64,000 nucleotides of DNA from Colimorpha sp045598945 (GCA_045598945.1 JAZRVD010000137.1:1-64000), one strand, 5' to 3'; positions 53,252 to 63,844 are shown, numbered from the stretch's first letter. The notes: a model not told the origin generated them from the sequence alone. Made by a program: numbers and translations.

Positions 53252-54598
53252 ATGAAAAAAGCGACCTTGATGATAGCCATATTGCTATGTGGCATCACAA
53301 TAGGTACGCTGGCTAACGACAACGACCAGCCCTCAGGTGAGAAAGCCACACGCAAAGGCTGGTCGTTTGGCGTTCTGCCAAGCATAGCCTTCGACCAAGA
53401 CCTAGGCTTCCAATTAGGAGCATTGACAAATGTATACTATTTTGGCGACGGTTCTCAGTACCCCGACTACTTGCATTCGTTCTACGCCGAGGCGGCTACC
53501 ACGTCGAAACACTACAGCCTCTTCCGCCTGTCTTACGACAGCAAATATCTCATCCCCAACCATCGCCTAAGCGTAGACCTGACATATATGCCCGACCTGA
53601 TGTGCGACTTTTACGGCTTTAACGGCTACGCCACACACTACAACAAGGCATACACCACACAGGGCGACGCCGACTACCTGACACGCGCCTACTACAAATT
53701 CCAGCGCGACCTCTTCCGCCTAAGCGCAGACCTACAAGGCACCATAGCACAGCCATGGTACTGGAACGTAGGCTTGGGAATACTGCAATACAAGGTGGGC
53801 AGCGTAGACATAGACCGCCTAAACAAGTACGAAGACGACGAAGAGGACAAGCTACCAGTGCATACCACTCTCTTTGACCAATATGTAAGCTTAGGATATA
53901 TCAGCAAAAGCGAAAGCACCGGCGGCACCCACCCCTATCTGCACGGCGGACTGACCTACGACACTCGCGACCGTCAACAAAACCCTCAGCACGGCATACA
54001 TGCCGACGCCTTCCTGACATACTACGCCGGCTTGGGCGACATGAAAGACTACAACAACCTAAAGCTCAACGTCAACTGGCGCCAATACCTGCCAATAGTA
54101 CCCCAACGGCTGACCCTCGCCTACCGCATAGGCGGACAGATAAACCTCGCCGGGCATAGCCCCTTCTACCTCAACACCTACCTCAACCAACTGTATATGC
54201 AGCGCATACTCTACGAAGGACTGGGCGGTGGCAACTCGATACGAGGCATTATGCGCAACAGGATACTGGCAGAAGGCGTGGCATTCGCCAACATAGAGCT
54301 ACGCACACAGCTGTTTCACTTCCGCATTGGCAAGAACATGTTCTACATAGGCATCAATCCATTTATGGATGCCGGCATGGTACTGCAACCTTACGAAAGC
54401 GTGCTGTGCAACCCCAACGACCCCCTCATGGGCATAGACGAAGACAAACTGTACAGCCCCCACCTGTCGGCAGGCTGCGGATTGAAGGCAGCTATGAACG
54501 ACAACTTTGTATTGAGCGTAGACTGGGCTACAGCCCTCGACAAACAAGACAACGGCAAGGTAAGCAACCTGTACATCAAGATGGGCTACATGTTCTAA
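53252..54598 (+). CDS. Outer-membrane beta-barrel protein (Omp85/DUF5982-like)
   Basis: A 448-residue exported protein. After a signal peptide (MKKATLMIAILLCGITIGTLA) it has barrel strands such as HRLSVDLTYMPDLMCDFYGF and FHFRIGKNMFYIGINPF and ends with an aromatic C-terminal residue (KMGYMF), the usual outer-membrane insertion signal. The GGNSIRGIMRNRI motif resembles the L6-type region of Omp85 barrels. No POTRA domains are present. It probably forms a barrel without the translocation part. Confidence 0.82.
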   Translation: MKKATLMIAILLCGITIGTLANDNDQPSGEKATRKGWSFGVLPSIAFDQDLGFQLGALTNVYYFGDGSQYPDYLHSFYAEAATTSKHYSLFRLSYDSKYLIPNHRLSVDLTYMPDLMCDFYGFNGYATHYNKAYTTQGDADYLTRAYYKFQRDLFRLSADLQGTIAQPWYWNVGLGILQYKVGSVDIDRLNKYEDDEEDKLPVHTTLFDQYVSLGYISKSESTGGTHPYLHGGLTYDTRDRQQNPQHGIHADAFLTYYAGLGDMKDYNNLKLNVNWRQYLPIVPQRLTLAYRIGGQINLAGHSPFYLNTYLNQLYMQRILYEGLGGGNSIRGIMRNRILAEGVAFANIELRTQLFHFRIGKNMFYIGINPFMDAGMVLQPYESVLCNPNDPLMGIDEDKLYSPHLSAGCGLKAAMNDNFVLSVDWATALDKQDNGKVSNLYIKMGYMF

Positions 54599-54619
54599 CA
54601 CCCACACCATCAAAACAAT

Positions 54620-56503
54620 ATGCAAAAAAGAGACAACCTATCTTTTTACATACTCATAGCACTCACCATAGTGGGTGCTATTTTACGTTTTGCCAGCATC
54701 GATGCACCACTATGGGGCGACGAACTGAGTGCTCTAAGCAGAATACACAAAACGCTATCCGACACCATATACTACGGCGTATATCTGGGCGACACACACC
54801 CAGCAGGCATAGAGACCCTGCTATGGCTGTGGTGCAAGGTGGCTGACGGCAACACAATACTGCTGCGACTGCCTTTTGTACTTATGGGCATAGCCTGCAT
54901 ACCGCTGACATACATTATTGCCAAACAATGGTACTGTAAAAAAGCAGGGCTATGCGCCGCCGCCATAGTAGCGCTATCGCAATACACCATAACCTACAGC
55001 AACTTTACCCGCCCCTATTCGGCCGGACTGTTTTTCATACTGTTGATGCTTTACTGCTGGACACAAATATTCATCGACAAGCGGCAGCATCACCGATGGA
55101 TATGCTACACCGGCATGGCTATAAGTGCGGCACTCTGCGCCTATACCCACTACTACGCCATGCTGACGGCAGCCCTATTAGGCATAGCAGGACTATTCTT
55201 TGTAAAGTCGCGTAAAGAGACGTTAGCATACATAGCCTCGTGCCTTGCCGCCATGCTTCTATTCCTACCACACATATACATCACCCTCCACCAACTGTTG
55301 GACATACAAGGCAACGGAGAATGGGTGAGCAAGCCTACGGCGCTATTCGTTCTCGAATACGGACGCTATCTGTGCCACTTCTCTATATGGGCTCCGCTAT
55401 CACTACTCGTTGTGCTAATAACAGGCTCGCAATTCAACCGCAGCACCATAAAGACACGATATAAGAAAATCATCGTCTCGCTGGCTCTATTCCTATTGCC
55501 TTTGGCTATTGGCTACACATACAGCGTAATGGTAAACCCCTGCCTGCAATACTCATGCCTGCTATTCAGCTTTCCATTCTTGATATTGCTGCTATGCTCG
55601 CTTATCAACGACAACACCAAATATCCCACCGTTGCGTACTACAGCGCCTTGGCACTCTTCAGCATAGCCATGACGCTAACCCTCGCCATACAGCGTCAAC
55701 ACTTCAAAATGATGCAGCTATGGTCGCCAGAGCCTGTCTATAACACCATACAGCACTACTACCAGCTTTACGGCGCCGACAGCGTAACCTGCTTCGTCGA
55801 CTTAAAATATCTGCCATACTATCACAAAGACGGCGACATAGAAATCATCAACCAATATACATGCAGCCAACACTCAACAAAAGATATAGAATACAAGCTG
55901 CGCAATACCACAACACCATATATCATTACAGCAAGATTATGGGAGAATGAGATGGACGCAGTACGGCACTACTACCCCACCCTGCTCCATCGAGAGGAGA
56001 TGATAGGCTACGAGATAGTGGTGCGAAGCACCACGCCTGTTGCAAAAGACCCCAAAAAAAGCACCCTGCACAACGCCACCTTCTACAGTAGCGACCAAGA
56101 AGCCATTGCACAATCGGAATATTACAGCCTGTTTGACGCCGACTACAACGCTATCGCCGACAGCCGCTTTAGAGAAATCAGAGCCACCCTTCACTACACA
56201 ATAGAAAACGATACCGTGCCGCTATACATAGTTATAGAAACCAGCCGAGGAAACAAAAATGCAGCATACAAAATCAACAATATAACAAAATCGGCGTGGG
56301 AGAAGGACAGCATATACACATGCACACTGTCGCAACGAATGGAAGACCCCATCACAAGCCACCATGCTCTCAGTCGCTATCATGTGAAGATATACCTCTG
56401 GAATCCAACACAAAAGAAGTCCTGCACTATCAAAGACTGCCAAATAGAAATCTCCCCTACCAACCGCTACATATACTCGCACATAGAAGAGATAGACGAC
56501 TGA
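54620..56503 (+). CDS. Glycosyltransferase family 39-like membrane protein
   Basis: A 627-residue protein with many membrane helices in the first 390 residues and a soluble C-terminal part. The first loop carries the acidic motif DAPLWGDELSAL and a later GDTHPAGIETLLW, typical for PMT/ArnT-like glycosyltransferases that use lipid-linked sugars. It may modify envelope proteins or lipids. It starts 22 bp after the barrel gene. Confidence 0.85.
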   Translation: MQKRDNLSFYILIALTIVGAILRFASIDAPLWGDELSALSRIHKTLSDTIYYGVYLGDTHPAGIETLLWLWCKVADGNTILLRLPFVLMGIACIPLTYIIAKQWYCKKAGLCAAAIVALSQYTITYSNFTRPYSAGLFFILLMLYCWTQIFIDKRQHHRWICYTGMAISAALCAYTHYYAMLTAALLGIAGLFFVKSRKETLAYIASCLAAMLLFLPHIYITLHQLLDIQGNGEWVSKPTALFVLEYGRYLCHFSIWAPLSLLVVLITGSQFNRSTIKTRYKKIIVSLALFLLPLAIGYTYSVMVNPCLQYSCLLFSFPFLILLLCSLINDNTKYPTVAYYSALALFSIAMTLTLAIQRQHFKMMQLWSPEPVYNTIQHYYQLYGADSVTCFVDLKYLPYYHKDGDIEIINQYTCSQHSTKDIEYKLRNTTTPYIITARLWENEMDAVRHYYPTLLHREEMIGYEIVVRSTTPVAKDPKKSTLHNATFYSSDQEAIAQSEYYSLFDADYNAIADSRFREIRATLHYTIENDTVPLYIVIETSRGNKNAAYKINNITKSAWEKDSIYTCTLSQRMEDPITSHHALSRYHVKIYLWNPTQKKSCTIKDCQIEISPTNRYIYSHIEEIDD

Positions 56504-56581
56504 CATACAAGCTCCCACAATACCAAGTGTACTGTGGGAGCTTTATACCGTACTCACCAAAGAGATATTATTACACAACAA

Positions 56582-56608
56582 AAAGGTTGAGAACCTGTCT
56601 CAACCTTT
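56582..56608 (-). terminator. Terminator after tRNA-Asn
   Basis: AAAGGTTGAGA and TCTCAACCTTT form an 11-bp stem around a 5-base loop. On the minus strand it is followed by TTGTTGTG. Confidence 0.7.
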
Positions 56609-56611
56609 CCG

Positions 56612-56685
56612 CTCCCCAAGTAGGACTTGAACCTACGACCCCCTGATTAACAGTCAGGTGCTCTAACCAACTGAGCTATTGAGGA
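56612..56685 (-). tRNA. tRNA-Asn (anticodon GTT)
   Basis: The minus strand gives TCCTCAA/TTGGGGA as acceptor stem, D-arm AGCTCAGTTGGTTAGAGC, anticodon stem-loop CTGACTGTTAATCAG (GTT) and T-arm GTAGGTTCAAGTCCTAC. A TATCTTTGC box at 56714-56722 lies upstream. Confidence 0.96.
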
Positions 56686-56713
56686 TTGTTACTTCCTTTC
56701 CTTGAAATCGAGT

Positions 56714-56722
56714 GCAAAGATA
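56714..56722 (-). promoter_or_regulatory. -7 box of tRNA-Asn
   Basis: The minus strand reads TATCTTTGC, 29 bp from the tRNA 5' end. Confidence 0.6.
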
Positions 56723-56791
56723 CACACTTTTATCTATATGACCAAATTTTTTTTCAAAAAGATTAGCATCTATATAATTCTACACTAAATA

Positions 56792-57670
56792 TCAAAGCGT
56801 TACAAATCTTAAATTTTCTATTATATCGCTTGGCAAGAGAGACGATTGCGACTGTTTTTGCACTGCATAATCGGCAGATTTGCCATGAAGATAGACGGCC
56901 AACATGGCAGAGATGTCCAACGGGAAACGTTGCGCATTGAGAGCCAGCACAATACCTGTCAGAACGTCGCCACTGCCACCTGTTGCCATACCGGCGTTGC
57001 CGGTAAAATTGACATACGTCTTACCCTCTGGCGTAACAGTCTGCGTATTATGACTCTTGCGGACAATAACAGCCTTGTACTCGCGCGATGCCGACAAAGT
57101 AGACATGTTGTCAAAAAGACGCTCATACTCCTTGGCGTGCGGCGTAAGGATGACGCTATGCGGCATATTGCGAAAAAAACGGCGCTTGTTTGCTGCAACA
57201 ATATTTAGCGCATCGGCATCAAGTACAACAGGTGTATAACGTGCCTCTCCTCCACGCTTGTGAAGCCTCTTGTCCTTGCTGCACACAGCCTTGAGAAGCT
57301 GACGCAGCATGCGTCTCGTCTTGTCGGCAGTGCCAACGCCAGGCCCAACAGCTATTGCGTCATAGCGCTCTATATTGTCCGGCACGCTACGCAAATAAAA
57401 GTTGCCCTCGTCAATGCTGACCATAGCCTCCGGCACCGCAGCCTGCATTATCTCAACGCCACACGCCGGCACATGCACCGTAAGCAGCCCTACGCCAGAC
57501 CGCAACGCAGCACGTGCCGCCAGCACCGCAGCACCCATCTTGCCATAACTGCCAGCCACCAAAAGGGCATGACCATAGTCATGCTTGGTAGTCTCTGGTG
57601 GACGGTCGTTGAATATCTCCGGGAGCTGGATACTATCTACATGAAATGTGTTTTCGTCTATACGTTTCAT
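56792..57670 (-). CDS. nnrD: NAD(P)H-hydrate dehydratase (YjeF C-terminal / carbohydrate-kinase-like)
   Basis: ATP/ADP-dependent repair enzyme that converts damaged NAD(P)H hydrates back. The 292-residue product has GHALLVAGSYGKMGAAVLAA near the start, AIAVGPGVGT, and ATGGSGDVLTGIVLAL with the catalytic Asp near the end. The epimerase half that often forms an N-terminal fusion is missing here. The ATG at 57670 (MKRIDENTFHVD) is preferred to one 22 codons upstream. It lies downstream of the M16 peptidase gene, 77 bp from its stop. Confidence 0.9.
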   Translation of the reverse strand: MKRIDENTFHVDSIQLPEIFNDRPPETTKHDYGHALLVAGSYGKMGAAVLAARAALRSGVGLLTVHVPACGVEIMQAAVPEAMVSIDEGNFYLRSVPDNIERYDAIAVGPGVGTADKTRRMLRQLLKAVCSKDKRLHKRGGEARYTPVVLDADALNIVAANKRRFFRNMPHSVILTPHAKEYERLFDNMSTLSASREYKAVIVRKSHNTQTVTPEGKTYVNFTGNAGMATGGSGDVLTGIVLALNAQRFPLDISAMLAVYLHGKSADYAVQKQSQSSLLPSDIIENLRFVTL

Positions 57671-57747
57671 ACTATATTGCAACAAGACAAACAAAGGCGA
57701 CAAAGCACTTACATATACACTTTGCCGCCCTTGCAAAAAAAAGTAAA

Positions 57748-60570
57748 CTATTGCTCTTCAGGTACAAGGGTTATAGAGACATAATTCTTCTCATTGATAA
57801 ACGCCTTGGCAATCTTCTTAATATCCTTAGCAGTAATTTTCTTAACGCGAGCCGCAAAGTCAGCCAGCGAAGCCTCGCCATCGCGATTTTGATTGTACTG
57901 ATACGATGCCACTATCTGACCCATCCAGTAGCCGTTGCTCTGCATGGCTGTCTCACGGTTGCTGACCTGCTGCTCTTGCACTTTGGCAAGAGTAACGGCA
58001 TCGGGACCTTTCTTCTTATACTGCTTGACGATGTCAAACACCACCTTCTCTATCTCGGCAGCCTTGTCGGGGTCGCACTCTATATAGAACATCCACGAGA
58101 ACTCACCCTTGGGAAGGATAGAGCAGCTGATGCTGACACTGGGGCTATAGGTGCCACCCATCTTCTCGCGGATAACCTCAAGGGCGGTAATCTCGACGGC
58201 ATCGCTAAGCTGACTGACAGTAAGGATGTTTTCGGGTGTCGGGGCGAAGTTGCCAGTCTCGCCATAGATAAGCAGCTTGCCCTGCTTGTCGGTGCCCTTG
58301 CTGACAGTCTTGTGCACTACACCGTCGACAAACTTAGGCGACACATCCTTGAAGCCTTCGTTCTTCTGGCTGCCATCGCACGGCAAATTGCCGAGATACT
58401 TGGCAATGATGTCTATATCCTCATCTTTGATATTGCCGACAAAGAAGAATGTCTGGCCAGATGCATCGTGGAAACGCTCGCGATATACGCGATGGATGTC
58501 GTCGAGTTGCAAAGAAGAGATCTGCTGCTCGGTAGGAAGCACCACCAAGCGAGGATTGTTGTTGTAAGCAGTCTCATAGAACGTCTTCATAAAGACCGTG
58601 TGAGGGTCTTCGATGGCGAAACGCACAGAGTTGCGTATCTGCTCTATGTTCTTGTCCAACGACTCCTGGTCTTTGCGAGGGGCAAGATAATAGAGATAGG
58701 TGAGCTGCATCATGGTTTCGAGATCTTGAGGCGAACAGCCGCCTGTAAAGCCCTGCGAGAGCTGGCGTATCACAGGACTCGACCCGGCAATCTTGCCTTT
58801 CAGCACCTTGCCAAGCTGCGTGCTGTTGAACTGTGCCAGACCGGCATCGTCAACTACGCCGGCAGCATTGCTGACAAGATACACCTCCTTGTCGCCATAC
58901 AGCGAAGAGCCACCCCATGAATACGACAGCATCTGTATCTCATCGGCCTTGTAGTCCGTCTTCTTTATAATAAAACGAATACCGTTGGGCAAAGTATACT
59001 CCTTGTAGTCGAGAGCCTCGTTGGTCTTGGTAAGCGTAGCCTTGACAGCAGGCAGCTCCTCAGCCATCAAAGGCTCGTCCTTGAAATTGTCGACCCATGG
59101 CTCAGTCTGCATGGTCTTGAACTTCTCTATCATAGCCAGGGCATCAGCCTCTGAGACGATAGCCACATTGTCAGGAGCAGTAAGATAATAGATGATATTG
59201 TCGTCGGTAATCCATTGAGCCATCATCTTGTTGACCTCGTCGAGGGTGATTTCAGGAACAAACTCCTTGGCATAACGCCACTCCTGACGAATGCCTGGTA
59301 TACCCTCTTGTGTAAGGAAATTGCGAGTGTATTCGTCGGCATGGCTGGTGTTGTACGTCTTGTCGGCCTCTTTGGCGGCACGAGTGTAGGAACTGAGCAG
59401 CGACTCCTTCTGACGGTCGAGCTCCGTCTGCAAGAAACCGTGCTGGGCGGCACGACGCACCTCGGTGAACAAAAGCTCGGTGGCCTCGGCACTCTTGCCT
59501 TCCTTGACAGAGGCGTATGCACCAAAGGCATCCGTACCGCGACCTAAAAATCCGCCATAGCCGGCACCCGCATATACCATAGGTGCGTTGGGGTCGTCGC
59601 TAAGCTCGGCAAAACGGTCGCCAAGCATCATGTTTATTAGCGAACGTACCAAGCCTTCGCGGTAGTCGCCAACGGTACCCTTATAGGTGTTGGGGTGCTT
59701 CCAACGAATTTGGAGCACAGTGCTGGTGGCCTCCTTGTCGGTAGCAATGGCCACGAGTGGCTCCTTGTTGTCAGGCACGCCATAGACCTTGCGCTCCTTG
59801 GGGTTGACCGACTTGGGATATTTGCCAAAGACTTCCTTTATCCTGCTCTCCACGGCCTGCACGTCGATGTCGCCAACGATGATGACAGCCTGCAGGTCGG
59901 GACGGTACCAATCCTTATAAAAACGTACTATATCGTCATGCTTGAAACCCATGATGACACTCTCAAGGCCTATGGGCAGACGCTCGGCATAACGCGAACC
60001 CTTGAGCATAACAGGCCACGTCTTGTCTCTAAGACGCTCGCCAGCGCCAAGGCTGCCGCGCCACTCCTCGTGTATCACGCCACGCTCCTCTTCAAGCTCC
60101 TGGTCGTCGAAAAGCAGACCACTCGCCCAGCCGTCGAGAATCTTGAAACCCATCTCCACCATCGCAGTGTCGTCGGAAGGGAGATTGACATAATACACAG
60201 TCTCATCGAAAGAGGTGTAGGCGTTAATCTCACGTCCAAACTCGATGCCCTTCTTTTGCAAAGAGCTTATCAACTCGTTGTGAGGATAGCCCTTGATGCC
60301 ATTGAAGGCCATGTGCTCGCAGAAATGGGCAAGACCACGCTGCGACTCATCTTCAAGAATAGAGCCGGCATTGGTTACCAAGCGAAACTGCACACGGTTT
60401 TCCGGCTTCTTGTTCGCCCTGATATAATAGGTCATGCCATTGTCAAGATGACCGATGGTGATTTTTTTGTCTACCGGCATCTTAGCGTCGAGATCCGACT
60501 TTGCCGACTGTGACAAGACAATGCCGCTTGCACAAAGGACAAACAGCATCAAGAGAAACAATCTTTTCAT
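57748..60570 (-). CDS. M16-family zinc metallopeptidase (two-domain)
   Basis: A 940-residue exported pitrilysin-like peptidase. After a signal peptide (MKRLFLLMLFVLCASGIVLS) the first M16 domain has the inverted zinc motif HFCEH at residues 82-86 and EERGVIHEEW downstream for the third ligand. The second half (from about LDYKEYTLPNGIRFIIKK) is the inactive M16C-type domain. It probably degrades peptides in the periplasm. A TAATTTTGC box lies at 60642-60650. Confidence 0.93.
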   Translation of the reverse strand: MKRLFLLMLFVLCASGIVLSQSAKSDLDAKMPVDKKITIGHLDNGMTYYIRANKKPENRVQFRLVTNAGSILEDESQRGLAHFCEHMAFNGIKGYPHNELISSLQKKGIEFGREINAYTSFDETVYYVNLPSDDTAMVEMGFKILDGWASGLLFDDQELEEERGVIHEEWRGSLGAGERLRDKTWPVMLKGSRYAERLPIGLESVIMGFKHDDIVRFYKDWYRPDLQAVIIVGDIDVQAVESRIKEVFGKYPKSVNPKERKVYGVPDNKEPLVAIATDKEATSTVLQIRWKHPNTYKGTVGDYREGLVRSLINMMLGDRFAELSDDPNAPMVYAGAGYGGFLGRGTDAFGAYASVKEGKSAEATELLFTEVRRAAQHGFLQTELDRQKESLLSSYTRAAKEADKTYNTSHADEYTRNFLTQEGIPGIRQEWRYAKEFVPEITLDEVNKMMAQWITDDNIIYYLTAPDNVAIVSEADALAMIEKFKTMQTEPWVDNFKDEPLMAEELPAVKATLTKTNEALDYKEYTLPNGIRFIIKKTDYKADEIQMLSYSWGGSSLYGDKEVYLVSNAAGVVDDAGLAQFNSTQLGKVLKGKIAGSSPVIRQLSQGFTGGCSPQDLETMMQLTYLYYLAPRKDQESLDKNIEQIRNSVRFAIEDPHTVFMKTFYETAYNNNPRLVVLPTEQQISSLQLDDIHRVYRERFHDASGQTFFFVGNIKDEDIDIIAKYLGNLPCDGSQKNEGFKDVSPKFVDGVVHKTVSKGTDKQGKLLIYGETGNFAPTPENILTVSQLSDAVEITALEVIREKMGGTYSPSVSISCSILPKGEFSWMFYIECDPDKAAEIEKVVFDIVKQYKKKGPDAVTLAKVQEQQVSNRETAMQSNGYWMGQIVASYQYNQNRDGEASLADFAARVKKITAKDIKKIAKAFINEKNYVSITLVPEEQ

Positions 60571-60641
60571 ATTTCTTGGTTAATTTATAATACCAACTTG
60601 TATATCATCTATTTCCAGCATAAACAGCGAGAAAAGAGAAT

Positions 60642-60650
60642 GCAAAATTA
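60642..60650 (-). promoter_or_regulatory. -7 box of the M16 peptidase
   Basis: The minus strand reads TAATTTTGC, matching TAnnTTTGC, 71 bp before the start. Confidence 0.45.
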
Positions 60651-60695
60651 CATCTTTTTTGGCAATAAAACACAACTAACAACGTTTTTGTAGAC

Positions 60696-61634
60696 ATGAA
60701 CAAAATGCTATGGATTATCTTGCCGATAGCCCTAATGTGCATCACCTCGTGCAAGAAATTTGAGGGAGACGTTACAGCACCATCCTTTTTACGTCTCGAC
60801 AATCTAAGAGTACAACGACAAGAGATAGGGGCGCCGTCGTCCGACGACGGATGGTACACCTACGACATCGACGCAGTACAACTCACTGCATACTTTGCAG
60901 GCGACGCCAAAGAGACCATATTAGGCACCTTCGAGCTGCCATGCCACGTGCCGGTACTACACGAAGGCACAGCCGAATATATAAGAATAGCGCCGGTCAT
61001 CAAACAAAACGGCATAGCCTCTACACGAGTCCAATACCCGTATTTCCACGACACCACCATCACCAATGTGCAACTCGTTACAGGCGAGACCACCTGCATA
61101 GGCGACTACGACACAAACAAAAAAGAATACTGGCTGCCGGTATACTACCACTCCACACCAGACATAGACATACTGGCATACGAAAACTTCGAGCCCTTAA
61201 ACACCGCCACCATCTTCGACACATCTATAACCGGCGTCAACTGGATACGCAACCACACCGAAAACGCCCGTACCGGCAGCGGCTACCTGCGCGTAGACAA
61301 CCCCGCCGACGAAAACAGCGTGCTATTCCCATTCAAAGAAGCCTGCAACGTCCCCGACCCAACCAAACTTCTCTACCTCGAAATGGACTACCACACCGAC
61401 GTACATCTGCGTGTGGGACTGATAAGCGCCTACATGTCAGGCGCCAACGAAGAGGTACAATGGGTGATGACGCTATACCCCAACAAAGAGTGGCAAAAGA
61501 TATACATCAACCTTGGCAAGCTATGGGCACTCTTCAACCACAACCCAAACTTCACCATAATATTCTCCACCCTCAATACCACAGGCAAAGGCGGCAGCGC
61601 ATATATCGACAACCTCAAAGTTATCACCATGTAA
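60696..61634 (+). CDS. Lipoprotein of unknown function
   Basis: A 312-residue lipoprotein with lipobox IALMCITSCKK. The mature part is beta-rich, with an FDTSITGVNW...GSGYLRVDNP stretch resembling a jelly-roll carbohydrate-binding-like domain near residues 170-300. No family was recognised. It lies 46 bp before a sugar-phosphate transferase gene and may share its transcript. Confidence 0.75.
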   Translation: MNKMLWIILPIALMCITSCKKFEGDVTAPSFLRLDNLRVQRQEIGAPSSDDGWYTYDIDAVQLTAYFAGDAKETILGTFELPCHVPVLHEGTAEYIRIAPVIKQNGIASTRVQYPYFHDTTITNVQLVTGETTCIGDYDTNKKEYWLPVYYHSTPDIDILAYENFEPLNTATIFDTSITGVNWIRNHTENARTGSGYLRVDNPADENSVLFPFKEACNVPDPTKLLYLEMDYHTDVHLRVGLISAYMSGANEEVQWVMTLYPNKEWQKIYINLGKLWALFNHNPNFTIIFSTLNTTGKGGSAYIDNLKVITM

Positions 61635-61680
61635 TACCGTCACCAGCAACTACCACAGCACAACCACACCATTCCCCTCA

Positions 61681-63105
61681 ATGACAAAAGAAGCACACAA
61701 ACGCACGCTATACCTCATCTGCGACTACGTTACAGCCCTCGTCTCATGGATGCTCTTCTTTCTGTTTAGAAAATGGAACAACGAGGGCGACGCCTCCCTC
61801 GAAATAAACAACATAGTCGCTGACGCCAACTTCTGGTACGGGCTTATATTCATACCACTTGGCTGGCTGCTGCTCTACGCCATCTTCGGCACCTACCGCA
61901 GAGTGCTTCGCAAAGCACGACTGAAAGAGATAGGCGAGACCATCACCACAACAGTCATAGGCGTCATCATACTCTTTTTCCTCGTCATGCTCGACGACAT
62001 AGTACGCGGCAGCAAAAACTACTACATCGACCTCCTTTTCCTGTTTAGCGTACACTTCACCCTCACCTACCTTCCTCGTCTGATAATAACATCACATATC
62101 GTCAGTCAAGTGCATACGCGCCGACTGGGATTTCCCACAGTATTGGTAGGCGGCGGCATAGAAGCCTACAACACCCTGCTCGAACTCGAAAAACAAGAGA
62201 TATACTCCGGCAACCTTTTTATTGGCTTTGTTACCGACAACGACGAAGCCATAGACAAACGCCTTGCCTCGCTGCTGCCACACTGCGGCACAATAGACAA
62301 CCTCCGCAACACCATCATAGACAAAGGCATAGAAGAAGTGATAGTGGCTATAGGCAAACCGACACACCAACGCATAGGCACAATACTGCGCATGCTTAAC
62401 GGCTGCCCCGACATCATCATCAAACTCACCCCCAACTGCCGCGACTTCGTTGTAGGCAGCATAAAAATCGACAACATCTTCCACTCGCCCCTCGTAGTCA
62501 TCGACAACAGGCTGATGCCAGAATGGGAATACAGCGTGAAACGCATCTTCGACATAGTGGTCTCCATAATAGTGATAATAGGGCTGTCGCCCATATACCT
62601 TATCACAGCCATCATAGTCAAATGCACCTCGCCAGGACCCGTGTTCTACGCACAAGAGCGTATAGGCTATGGCGGCAAGCCCTTCAAGATGCACAAATTC
62701 AGATCTATGTACGTCGGCGCCGAAGCCAACGGCCCTGCACTGGCTTGCGACGACGACCCACGCATAACACCCTTTGGACGCATAATGCGAAAGATACGCC
62801 TCGACGAGATACCACAATTCTACAACGTGCTGAAAGGCACAATGTCGCTCGTAGGCCCTCGCCCCGAAAGACAATACTATATAGACCAGATAGTGCAGCG
62901 AGCACCAGAATATCAGCTGCTGCAGCGCATACGCCCCGGCATAACATCATGGGGACAGGTAAAATACGGCTACGCCAGCAATGTTGACGAGATGATAGAA
63001 CGCCTGCGCTACGACCTCTTCTACATCGACAACATGTCGCTGACCATCGACATCAAAATACTGCTATACACCGTCATCATCATCTTTGAAGGACGCGGCA
63101 AATAA
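61681..63105 (+). CDS. Polyprenyl-phosphate sugar-phosphate transferase (WcaJ/PglC-like)
   Basis: A 474-residue initiating glycosyltransferase for surface polysaccharide. Four N-terminal membrane helices are followed by a nucleotide-binding-like region (FPTVLVGGGIEAYNTL), a fifth hydrophobic segment (residues 290-310) and the C-terminal catalytic domain with QERIGYGGKPFKMHKFRSM, DEIPQFYNVLKG and SLVGPRPE. It transfers a sugar phosphate to undecaprenyl phosphate. No glycosyltransferase cluster follows in the window. The FKBP gene starts 16 bp after its stop. Confidence 0.93.
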   Translation: MTKEAHKRTLYLICDYVTALVSWMLFFLFRKWNNEGDASLEINNIVADANFWYGLIFIPLGWLLLYAIFGTYRRVLRKARLKEIGETITTTVIGVIILFFLVMLDDIVRGSKNYYIDLLFLFSVHFTLTYLPRLIITSHIVSQVHTRRLGFPTVLVGGGIEAYNTLLELEKQEIYSGNLFIGFVTDNDEAIDKRLASLLPHCGTIDNLRNTIIDKGIEEVIVAIGKPTHQRIGTILRMLNGCPDIIIKLTPNCRDFVVGSIKIDNIFHSPLVVIDNRLMPEWEYSVKRIFDIVVSIIVIIGLSPIYLITAIIVKCTSPGPVFYAQERIGYGGKPFKMHKFRSMYVGAEANGPALACDDDPRITPFGRIMRKIRLDEIPQFYNVLKGTMSLVGPRPERQYYIDQIVQRAPEYQLLQRIRPGITSWGQVKYGYASNVDEMIERLRYDLFYIDNMSLTIDIKILLYTVIIIFEGRGK

Positions 63106-63121
63106 TAACAAACAACATAAA

Positions 63122-63826
63122 ATGAAACGAGCATTTCTCTACATCATTGTCGCCACGATAGCCCTCACACTGACATCGTGCCACAAAAAAAGCGGCGACA
63201 CCGCCAGTGTCAAACTCAACAGCAAAGCCGACACCATCAGCTGGGCACTTGGCGAGAGCCTTGCCAACGCAGTGTTAGACAACGAACTCGGCCTTGACAA
63301 CGAAGTAATGGTGGAAGCCTTCCGCACCACGCTCAACGGTGGCGAACAACCTTTTAACGATACCATATATCAATTAGCCGTAGCATATATCAGCACCCTG
63401 TCCATGCACAAGCAGCAAGAGAAGATACAGAGGATGCAAGACAACGCAAAAGACATATTTGCCCAACTCGAAGAAAACCCCAACATAAAGAAAGCGCCAG
63501 AAGGCTTCTACTACGAGATAGTGCGGCCAGGCAAAGGACGCAACGCCAACTACGGCGAGAGAGTCCTCTTCGACTACAAAGGCTTCAACATGCTGACGGG
63601 ACAGCTTACCGACCAGACCTACGGCAACCGCGACGCCATACTGCATGTCATAGGCAACCCCATGTTCCCCGGTCTCATAGCCGGCTTGCAGCTGATGAAC
63701 GCCGGCAGCATCTACCGCTTCTACTTCCCCAGCGAGCTGGCTTTTGGAGCAACCGGCACACAAAACATACCGCCCCACACCCCGGTGATCTACGAGGTAG
63801 AGCTCCACAAAGTCTACGACGACTAA
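63122..63826 (+). CDS. FKBP-type peptidyl-prolyl isomerase, lipoprotein
   Basis: A 234-residue periplasmic folding catalyst. The lipobox is ALTLTSCHKK, then the FKBP N-terminal dimerisation part (ADTISWALGESLANAV) and the isomerase domain from YGERVLFDYKGF to IPPHTPVIYEVELHKVY. The frame is open 12 codons further up, overlapping the preceding gene, but the ATG at 63122 gives the proper signal peptide. A strong terminator follows. Confidence 0.93.
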   Translation: MKRAFLYIIVATIALTLTSCHKKSGDTASVKLNSKADTISWALGESLANAVLDNELGLDNEVMVEAFRTTLNGGEQPFNDTIYQLAVAYISTLSMHKQQEKIQRMQDNAKDIFAQLEENPNIKKAPEGFYYEIVRPGKGRNANYGERVLFDYKGFNMLTGQLTDQTYGNRDAILHVIGNPMFPGLIAGLQLMNAGSIYRFYFPSELAFGATGTQNIPPHTPVIYEVELHKVYDD

Positions 63827-63844
63827 CAACAACTAACTACATAA